Below, piece after piece: positions 1 to 6,100 of a stretch of 6,100 bases of DNA. The stretch is from Chloroflexi bacterium RIFCSPLOWO2_02_FULL_71_16 (GTDB taxonomy: Bacteria; Chloroflexota; Limnocylindria; P2-11E): assembly GCA_001795345.1 (NCBI GenBank), contig MGON01000031.1:1362-7461 (forward strand), given 5' to 3'. The position numbers and the translations under genes were made by a program. Below the pieces are notes generated by a model. That model worked only from the letters and a program-made list of their open reading frames with translations, searched no databases and was not told the DNA's origin. Numbering within the stretch: the stretch's first letter is position 1; the number at the start of each line of letters is the position of its first letter.

Positions 1-1499
1 GGCTCGTGGCCGCTGCTGGCGGATGAGAGGTTCGCGCGCTCGGCGAGCTCGTGCTGGAGGCGGCGGACGAGCGCGGGCTGCGGCGAGAGCTCGACCTCCT
101 CGGCCTGCCCGTTGAGGATCGCCTCCACCGCCTCGCGCGCCTCGTCCAGGGCCTCATCCTCCGGCCCGCGGCGCATCTCGAAGACGCTCGAGAGCGCGCC
201 GGCGATCTGGGTCGCCGAGTTGCTCCGCGCGATGAAGATCGGGATGCCCGAGGACTCGGCGTCGCGGAGGCGTGGCGTCTTGCGCCGGTAGTAGTTCTTG
301 AGCGTGATGACTACGTCCGCCTCGTCGGGCTCGCGCACGATGGCGATCGGCAGCCCGAGGCCGCGAGCCGCCTCCTCGACGCGCTGCCACGAGATCCCGA
401 ACGGGTAGACCTTCACCAGCTCGCGTCCGGCCGCGATCCTCGGGCCGGAGACCCGGCGCCCGGACCCGTTGGACGGCCGGTCCCTCGGCGAGGGCGCCGA
501 CCTGACCGCGACCTCACCCTCCGGCCCGCGCTCGCGGATCTCCGGCGCGACGGGAATACCGAGGAGGATCGCGTCCACCGTCTGCGCCACGTCCGGGTAG
601 ATGGCCATCCGCTGGTGCGCCTGGATCTCGACCAGGACCTGGAAGGTCGGCGGGGCCTTCCGCTCGAGCACGGACTTCTGCGTGCCGCGCCGGCGGGCTT
701 CCTCGTCCGAGAGCGTCACCGTCTGTACGCCGCCGACGAGGTCCGAGAGCGTCGGGTTCAGCATCAGGTTCTCGAGGGAGTTCCCGTGCGCGGTCGCGAT
801 GAGCTGCACGCCGCGCTCGGCGATCGTCCGCGAAGCGCCGGCCTCCTGCTCGGTCCCGATCTCGTCGATGACGACGACCTCGGGCATGTGGTTCTCGACG
901 GCCTCGATCATCACCGCGTGCTGCAGCGCCGGCGTCGGCACCTGCATGCGCCGCGCGCGCCCGATGCCGGGGTGCGGGATGTCGCCGTCGCCGGCGATCT
1001 CGTTGGACGTGTCGACCACCACGACGCGCTTGCCCAGCTCGTCGGCAAGGACGCGCGCGGCCTCGCGCAGCAGCGTGGTCTTTCCGACGCCGGGACGGCC
1101 GACGAGGAGAATGCTCTTACCGGACTCGACGACGTCGCGGATGATGTCGACCGTCCCGTACACGGCGCGGCCCACGCGCAGGGTGAGCCCCACGACCTTC
1201 CCCGCCCGGTTCCGCAGGCAGCTGATCCGGTGCAGGGTCCGCTCGATGCCCGCGCGGTTGTCGCCGCCGAACTGGCCGATCCGCGACATCACGAAGGCGA
1301 TGTCCTCGGGCGATACCTCGCGGTCGGACAGGTTCTCCTCCCGGGACTGGAAGCGCGCCTCCGGTATGCGCCCGAGGTCCATGACGACCTCGAGCAGCCC
1401 ATCGAGGCCGGGCAGAGCGCGCACCTTCTGGTCCAGATAGGGAGGGAGGGAGCGGAGTAGTGCGTCGAGATCGTCCGTGACCGGTCGTTCGAGCGTCAT
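1..1499 (-). CDS. Ycf45/SpoIIIAA-like AAA ATPase with C-terminal R3H domain (3' end cut by window)
   Basis: I translated this by hand on the minus strand: 499 complete codons from the ATG at 1499, open at the window edge. Seen: a SpoIIIAA-like lead-in at about residues 84-125, Walker A GRPGVGKTT (134-142), a DTSNEIAGDGDIPHPGIGRA stretch (163-182), Walker B VVVIDEIG (208-215), and a TAHGN motif (236-240) where the sensor lies. A polar, Pro/Arg/Gly-rich linker follows (about 322-358). Next is a Ycf45-type C-terminal domain (about 360-442, with LKNYYRRK at 400-407), and then the start of an R3H domain (about 477 on, ending LSSASSGHE). R3H domains bind single-stranded nucleic acid; the ATPase core resembles SpoIIIAA and secretion-type ATPases. 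The cellular role of this bacterial family is not settled, so I give no pathway. The start codon overlaps the upstream gene's stop as ATGA, which supports the start and suggests translational coupling. Family assignment is firm; function is unknown. Confidence 0.93.
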   Translation of the reverse strand, partial: MTLERPVTDDLDALLRSLPPYLDQKVRALPGLDGLLEVVMDLGRIPEARFQSREENLSDREVSPEDIAFVMSRIGQFGGDNRAGIERTLHRISCLRNRAGKVVGLTLRVGRAVYGTVDIIRDVVESGKSILLVGRPGVGKTTLLREAARVLADELGKRVVVVDTSNEIAGDGDIPHPGIGRARRMQVPTPALQHAVMIEAVENHMPEVVVIDEIGTEQEAGASRTIAERGVQLIATAHGNSLENLMLNPTLSDLVGGVQTVTLSDEEARRRGTQKSVLERKAPPTFQVLVEIQAHQRMAIYPDVAQTVDAILLGIPVAPEIRERGPEGEVAVRSAPSPRDRPSNGSGRRVSGPRIAAGRELVKVYPFGISWQRVEEAARGLGLPIAIVREPDEADVVITLKNYYRRKTPRLRDAESSGIPIFIARSNSATQIAGALSSVFEMRRGPEDEALDEAREAVEAILNGQAEEVELSPQPALVRRLQHELAERANLSSASSGHE

Positions 1500-2482
1500 C
1501 TCACCACCACTGGAGCGAGCGCCGGCTCCTCGATCCGCACCGCGAGTTCCTTGACGAAGAGCATAGCCGTGGCGCTCTCTTTGGCTCCCTCCGACAGCAG
1601 CGCCCGGGCCACGTGCTCTTCATACGAGCGGACCGGGGCGACCAGGGGCCGGTCGGCCGGCAGACCGCGCGCCGCGGCGCGCAGCAGGTCGCGGGCTCGG
1701 TCGACGTCGCCCTCGGCGCTGCGCACCTTCAGCACGTGGGGATGCCGCTCGAGCCCGCGGAAGCCGACGGCGAGGCCGCGCGGACGATCGTCGGCGCGGT
1801 CGAGGAGCACCGTCGAACGCCGCATGCCGAGCGGGTTGCCGCCGATGAGGTGCGGCGGGTCGAACGCGCCGGCGCTGCGATCGACGTCGAAGTCGTGCAC
1901 GGAGAGCTGCTCGGCGCGCTGGACGGCGTGCGGGGTGGTCGCGACGTAGAAGCGGAAGAGGTCGTGCGCGTCGACGCTGCGCGCGGTGCGTGCGGCGAGC
2001 TCGGCCGACGGCCGTGGGAGGCTCGGGCCGGCGGAGACGAACCAGGTCTCGCGCGTGTACGAGTAGAAGCCCGCCTGGAAGAAGGTCTCGCGGGGCCTGG
2101 CCTCGTCCGGGACGCTGCCGAAGACGCGGTGCATGCCGCTGCGCGCCGCCGCCGCGCAGAGCGACGACAGGAGCCGGAACGCGGCGTCCGCACCCTCCGG
2201 CGTCGGATCGCCGACGAGCAGCAGGACGACCCACTCCGGGCGGTGACCTTCGTACACGAGGGCGGCGCTGCGGACGCGGCCGCCGGTCGTCTCGATCCAG
2301 ACCCGCATGCGCGAGCGCAGCCCGAAGAGCGCCGGGACGAGCCGGGGCCACCCCGCGAACGCCCGGCCCGCGAGGGGGCCGGGAAGGACGCAGCCGATGA
2401 TCGCCGCGGGATCGCGGATGACCCGGTCGACGTACGAGCTGACGCCGGGGAGGTCGAGCGGCCCGGCGGCTCGGACCCCCAC
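1496..2482 (-). CDS. GNAT acetyltransferase-like protein, substrate unknown
   Basis: 328 residues from a GTG at 2482, 2 bp after the pdxT stop; GAAGGGA just upstream may serve as a weak ribosome binding site. Seen: two regions that each look like the distal part of a GNAT fold. The first (about residues 85-150) has strand LLLVGDP, a helix, MHRVFGSV, then FFQAGFYSYTRETWFV (134-149). The second (about 235-316) has LAVGFRG, LKVRSAEGD, a helix, then a late HVARALLSEGAKESATAMLF (290-309). I do not see the canonical R/Q-x-x-G-x-G/A acetyl-CoA loop in either half, so catalysis is uncertain. No signal peptide or membrane segment is obvious, so it is probably cytoplasmic. Its stop overlaps the start of the R3H ATPase gene by 4 bp, so it is in the operon with pdxS and pdxT. 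The open frame is real given its position between coupled genes; the GNAT call is fold-level pattern recognition only. Confidence 0.75.
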   Translation of the reverse strand: MGVRAAGPLDLPGVSSYVDRVIRDPAAIIGCVLPGPLAGRAFAGWPRLVPALFGLRSRMRVWIETTGGRVRSAALVYEGHRPEWVVLLLVGDPTPEGADAAFRLLSSLCAAAARSGMHRVFGSVPDEARPRETFFQAGFYSYTRETWFVSAGPSLPRPSAELAARTARSVDAHDLFRFYVATTPHAVQRAEQLSVHDFDVDRSAGAFDPPHLIGGNPLGMRRSTVLLDRADDRPRGLAVGFRGLERHPHVLKVRSAEGDVDRARDLLRAAARGLPADRPLVAPVRSYEEHVARALLSEGAKESATAMLFVKELAVRIEEPALAPVVVR

Positions 2483-2484
2483 GC

Positions 2485-3056
2485 CTATCCCTTCGCCAGC
2501 GAGAGGAAGAGCTGGTGCAGACGCTGGTCGTCCGTGAGCTCGGGATGGAAGGACGTAGCGAGGAGCCGGCCCTGGCGCGCGGCGACGATCGTGCCGTCGG
2601 CGAGCGCCGCGAGGACCGTGACGCCGGGACCCACGCTCGCGATGCGCGGCGCGCGGATGAACACCGCGTGGAAGGGCTCGGGCCCGATGCCGGCGATGGC
2701 GAGGTCCGCCTCGAACGAGTCGACCTGGCGCCCGAACACGTTGCGCTCGACCGTCATGTCCATGAGGCCGGCGATCGGATGCGGATGGCCGGGCACGTCC
2801 TTCGCGATGAAGATCGCTCCGGCGCAGGTGCCCCAGACCGGCATGCCCTCTTCCACGCGCGCGAGCAGCTTGGGGATGATCCCGTACTGGGCCGCGAGCT
2901 TGCCGATCGTCGTGCTCTCGCCGCCCGGGATGATCAGCGCGTCGACCTCGTCGAGCTGCTGGGGCCGGCGCACGTCGACGGCGTCGACGCCCATCGCGCG
3001 CAGCGTATGCAGATGCTCGGCGAAGTCTCCCTGCAGTCCGAGGACGCCGGCGCGGG

Positions 3057-3060
<4 letters not shown>
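2485..3060 (-). CDS. pdxT: PdxT, glutaminase subunit of PLP synthase
   Basis: This class I glutamine amidotransferase hydrolyses glutamine and channels the ammonia to PdxS, which builds pyridoxal 5'-phosphate in the DXP-independent vitamin B6 pathway (cytoplasm). Seen in 191 residues, the usual family length: N-terminal GVLGLQGDF (5-13), the PGGEST oxyanion motif (45-50), the nucleophile Cys79 in WGTCAGAI (76-83), the conserved [12 protein letters not shown] (106-117), and the catalytic His172/Glu174 pair in TSFHPEL (169-175). The triad is complete, so the enzyme should be active. The start is GTG at 3060, overlapping the pdxS stop as GTGA. This matches the expected N-terminus [11 protein letters not shown] and implies translational coupling, suited to a complex made in fixed stoichiometry (12 PdxS with 12 PdxT in known examples). 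The next gene starts 2 bp after the TAG stop. Confidence 0.98.
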
Positions 3061-3971
<911 letters not shown>

Positions 3972-4015
3972 ACCCGCAGTAGATCGTACAGCGCGCCTGC
4001 TACGCTGATGTTGCC
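3972..4015. promoter_or_regulatory. 44-bp divergent promoter region between pdxS and the HNH gene
   Basis: This is the only noncoding space between two divergently oriented gene blocks, so it must contain the promoter for at least the pdxS operon unless that promoter lies inside the HNH gene. Minus strand: TACGAT at 3988-3983 (TANNNT form, 4 of 6 matches to TATAAT) ends 11 bp before the pdxS ATG. Plus strand: TGCTACGCT (3998-4006), an extended -10-like TGnTANNNT, ends 9 bp before the HNH ATG. I see no convincing -35 hexamer for either, and no Shine-Dalgarno sequence before either ATG. This spacing would produce very short or absent leaders. The position is certain; the exact -10 elements are inferred. 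Confidence 0.45.
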
Positions 4016-4549
4016 ATGGGAGTCGTCGACGCGAATGTGCTCGTCCTCAATACGGATTACCAGCCCCTCAACGTCTGCAACGTCCGGCGCGCCGTCGTCC
4101 TGCTGGAGAAGCAGAAGGCGCTGACCGTCGAGCTGGACGGGGCCATGATCCGGAGCGAGCGGCGCGCCCTCCGGGCGCCCTCCGTCATCCGCCTGGCGTA
4201 CCACGTGAAGCGCCCGCGGCCCGTCGTGAAGCTGACGCGCCGCGAGATCCTCGCGCGCGACGACCATCGGTGCCAGTACTGCGGCAAGCACGGCCCGGAC
4301 CTCACCATCGACCACGTCATCCCGCGTCACCGCGGCGGCCAGCACACCTGGGAGAACGTGGTGACGGCATGCAAGGCGTGCAATCACCGCAAGGGCGGAC
4401 GCACGGCCGCGGAAGCGCACATGACGATGCTTCGTGGACCGTTCCGACCGCCCTCGACGCCGCGATACCTCTTCTCTTCGTACATCCGGGCGGGGGAGCG
4501 AACGTGGCTGAAGTTCCTTGGGGTGGACGAGAGCGCAGCGGCGTCCTAG
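4016..4549 (+). CDS. HNH endonuclease-family protein (McrA-like)
   Basis: 177 residues from ATG at 4016 to TAG. Seen: an N-terminal region [19 protein letters not shown] (9-27) typical of this small standalone HNH group, then a C-terminal HNH fold. The fold has zinc ligands CQYC (Cys86, Cys89) and CKAC (Cys119, Cys122), the core [10 protein letters not shown] (99-108) with Asp99-His100, Asn114 in TWENVV, and the final NHRKGGR (123-129) with His124. All expected metal and catalytic residues are present, so nuclease activity is plausible. The family is COG1403/McrA-like and is common as a housekeeping-type gene of undefined role in several high-GC lineages. No methyltransferase, intron or phage gene lies next to it, so a restriction, homing or packaging role is not supported here. 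The ATG follows the divergent promoter without a Shine-Dalgarno sequence. The gene downstream begins 43 bp after the stop with no visible terminator, so read-through is possible. Confidence 0.93.
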   Translation: MGVVDANVLVLNTDYQPLNVCNVRRAVVLLEKQKALTVELDGAMIRSERRALRAPSVIRLAYHVKRPRPVVKLTRREILARDDHRCQYCGKHGPDLTIDHVIPRHRGGQHTWENVVTACKACNHRKGGRTAAEAHMTMLRGPFRPPSTPRYLFSSYIRAGERTWLKFLGVDESAAAS

Positions 4550-4592
4550 CGCGGACTGGCACCCGATCTGCCGGTCTGCCTGGCGTAGCTAG

Positions 4593-5792
4593 ATGAGGAT
4601 CCTGTTCGTCAAGCGCGGCTACGCGCCGATCGGCGGCTCGGAGAGCCTCTGCTTCAATTTCGCGACGCGCCTCGCCGCGCGCGGCCATGACGTCCGCGTC
4701 GCCTGCGCGTGGCCCAGCGAGCGCGAGCACGCGAAGTGGCAGCTCGACCATGAGGGGACCGACGTCTTCGAGGACCACCGGGTCTTCCAGCACCGCGGCG
4801 TCGAGGTCGTCCAGGTGAAGCCGCGCGGCGGCCTCCTGGGCCTGGCGGCCGACGCGACGACGCTCGTCGACCTCATGCGCGGCGACATCCTGGAGCGCTA
4901 CGCCGCCGACCGTGAGCTCATTCACAACGTGGGCCGCGAGTACCTCGGATCCGCGCTCGACGTCGCGGAGGAGCTCGACGTCCCCATCGTCCTCACGCCC
5001 CTCGCCCATCCCGGCCAGTTCCACGGCGGCGACGCCAGGAGCGACTTCGAGCGCTACCGGCGCGCCTCGGCGATCACGACCATGACCGATTGGGAGCGCG
5101 GCTGGTACGTCGACCACGCGATCGAGCCGTCGCGCGTCGTGACGACCGGGATGGGTCCGAACGCCGTCTTGTCGCGCGACGGCCGCTCCTTCCGCGCGGC
5201 GCACGGCATCCCGCCATCGGCTCCTCTCGTCCTCTACATCGGTCGCAAGGAGCGGTACAAGGGGTACATCCAGCTGCTCGACGCCGCCGAGCTGGTGTGG
5301 TCGCGCCATCCGGACACGCGCTTCGTGTTCATCGGGATCGACGGGTTCTACTCCACGTTCTTCGACGACTTCGCGCGCTACCGCGACGACCGGATCATCG
5401 ACATCGAGTGCGCGAGCCAGTCGACGAAGGCGGCGGCGCTGGACGCCTGCGACGTGTTCGCCATGCCGTCGCGTCACGAGACGTTCGGGCTCGGCTACCT
5501 CGAGGCGTGGCTGCACGCCCGCCCGGTGATAGGCGGCAACATCCCCCCGCTGCGCGAGATCATCGAAGACGGCGTGGATGGGCTCCTGGTGCGGCAGCGT
5601 GCGCCGGAGGTCGCGTCCGCCATCGTCCGGCTCCTCGACGACGCCTCGCTGCGAAGCGCGATGGGCGCGGCGGGGCGAGTCAAGGTGGGCGAGAGGTGGG
5701 ACTGGGACCTCGTCATGGACCGGGTGGAGTCGGCCTACGCGCGCGCCGTCTCCGCGTTCGAGCTGCCCGAGGCCGCCGAAGCCCTGGCCTAG
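4593..5792 (+). CDS. Glycosyltransferase, GT4 type (GT-B fold)
   Basis: 399 residues, a normal length for a GT-B enzyme that transfers a sugar from a nucleotide-sugar donor to a lipid or glycan acceptor, usually at the inner face of the membrane. Seen: N-terminal MRILFVKRGYAPIGGSE (1-17), a first Rossmann strand with the glycine loop, then RLAARGHDVRV (26-36). The C-terminal donor domain starts near 211 with LVLYIGRKERYKGYIQLLDA (212-231), followed by FVFIGIDG (244-251) and the donor-binding E-x7-E motif ETFGLGYLE (Glu296, Glu304), then PVIGGNIPPLREIIEDGVDG (311-330). These features place it in family 4. There is no signal peptide or transmembrane segment. Donor and acceptor cannot be read from the sequence. 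No Shine-Dalgarno sequence is seen before the ATG at 4593. A second gene with a similar N-terminus starts 5 bp after its stop. A same-length open frame on the opposite strand is a shadow. Confidence 0.94.
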   Translation: MRILFVKRGYAPIGGSESLCFNFATRLAARGHDVRVACAWPSEREHAKWQLDHEGTDVFEDHRVFQHRGVEVVQVKPRGGLLGLAADATTLVDLMRGDILERYAADRELIHNVGREYLGSALDVAEELDVPIVLTPLAHPGQFHGGDARSDFERYRRASAITTMTDWERGWYVDHAIEPSRVVTTGMGPNAVLSRDGRSFRAAHGIPPSAPLVLYIGRKERYKGYIQLLDAAELVWSRHPDTRFVFIGIDGFYSTFFDDFARYRDDRIIDIECASQSTKAAALDACDVFAMPSRHETFGLGYLEAWLHARPVIGGNIPPLREIIEDGVDGLLVRQRAPEVASAIVRLLDDASLRSAMGAAGRVKVGERWDWDLVMDRVESAYARAVSAFELPEAAEALA

Positions 5793-5797
5793 CGCCG

Positions 5798-6100
5798 ATG
5801 CGCATCGTCATCGCGAAGAAGCTCCTCTCCTCGGTCGGCGGCTCGGAGGTCGTGGCCCGGCGCCTGGGCCACGCGCTCGCCGCGCGCGGGCACGACGTGA
5901 CCTGCATCGGCCTGCGCCCCGCGTGGCCGCGCCCCGGGATCCCGGCCCACGTCCCCGGGTCGATGGCCGGCCCGGCCACGGTCGTCGAGGGCGCGCTGCG
6001 GTACGTCTACCTGCCGCCGCGCCTGGGGCGCGTCGGCGCCGCGATCGACGGGCTCCTGCCGACGTCGCTCGCCGACCCCCGCGCGCTCGCCGCGCTCCTC
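5798..6100 (+). CDS. Glycosyltransferase N-terminal part (GT4-like), cut by window end
   Basis: I translated 101 codons by hand from the ATG at 5798 to the window edge, with no stop. Seen: MRIVIAKKLLSSVGGSEVVA (1-20), then RLGHALAARGHDVTCIGLRP (22-41). The first strand, the GGSE glycine loop, the amphipathic helix and the ARGHDV turn match the layout of the preceding glycosyltransferase (MRILFVKRGYAPIGGSE, then RLAARGHDV). This is the acceptor-side Rossmann domain of a GT-B enzyme. The donor-binding C-terminal domain with the E-x7-E motif lies outside the window, so the family call rests on the N-terminus alone. It starts 5 bp after the previous stop with no clear Shine-Dalgarno sequence, so it is probably co-transcribed and translated by reinitiation or coupling. 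Confidence 0.85.
   Translation, partial: MRIVIAKKLLSSVGGSEVVARRLGHALAARGHDVTCIGLRPAWPRPGIPAHVPGSMAGPATVVEGALRYVYLPPRLGRVGAAIDGLLPTSLADPRALAALL

Noticed and set aside
51..1460. Long plus-strand open frame of 469 codons
   Set aside because: It lies antisense to the R3H ATPase, whose motifs are unmistakable. The frame is Arg/Asp/Leu-rich with no recognisable domain, as expected for a shadow in high-GC DNA.
3976..4003. Short inverted repeat (GTAG at 3979-3982, CTAC at 4000-4003) as an operator
   Set aside because: The arms are only 4 bp and imperfect beyond that. This is expected by chance and no regulator gene lies nearby.
4550..4592. Possible terminator or promoter between the HNH gene and the first glycosyltransferase
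   Set aside because: There is no stable GC-rich stem followed by a T run, and no convincing -35/-10 pair. The 43 bp look like a plain spacer.
4317..5516. Minus-strand open frame of 399 codons opposite the HNH and glycosyltransferase genes
   Set aside because: The plus-strand proteins have clear HNH and GT4 motifs. This frame has none and spans two genes; its equal length to the glycosyltransferase is coincidence.

Overview
This is a high-GC bacterial chromosomal window (visibly around 70% G+C, with G/C-biased third positions and two GTG starts). It holds six tightly packed protein-coding genes in two divergent blocks. I found no RNA gene, insertion sequence, CRISPR array or clear terminator. 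The clearest lineage hints are PLP synthase genes next to a Ycf45/SpoIIIAA-like ATPase with a C-terminal R3H domain, and a small McrA-type HNH protein. Proteins like the last two are familiar from Chloroflexota, Deinococcota, Cyanobacteria and some deep-branching actinobacterial groups. My best guess is a high-GC Chloroflexota-like or related soil/freshwater lineage, but this is only an inference.

Minus-strand block (positions 3971 down to 1): pdxS, pdxT, a GNAT-like protein of unknown substrate, then an AAA/R3H ATPase cut by the window edge. Junctions are a 4-bp overlap, a 2-bp gap and a 4-bp overlap, so the four genes very probably form one translationally coupled operon. PdxS and PdxT together make pyridoxal 5'-phosphate. 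The roles of the two downstream genes in that context are unknown.

Plus-strand block (4016 to 6100): an HNH endonuclease-family gene, then two consecutive family-4-type glycosyltransferase genes, the second cut by the window edge. The glycosyltransferases begin with similar sequence and probably act on the same cell-surface glycan or glycolipid.

The blocks are separated by a 44-bp divergent intergenic region that must hold the promoter(s). It has a TANNNT-type -10 candidate close to each start codon and no good Shine-Dalgarno sequence, so leaderless mRNAs are possible.

Nothing here is a convincing new biological system. The points most worth a second look are the GNAT-like protein, which seems to have two GNAT-type halves without the canonical acetyl-CoA loop, and its coupling to PLP synthase and a nucleic-acid-binding ATPase.
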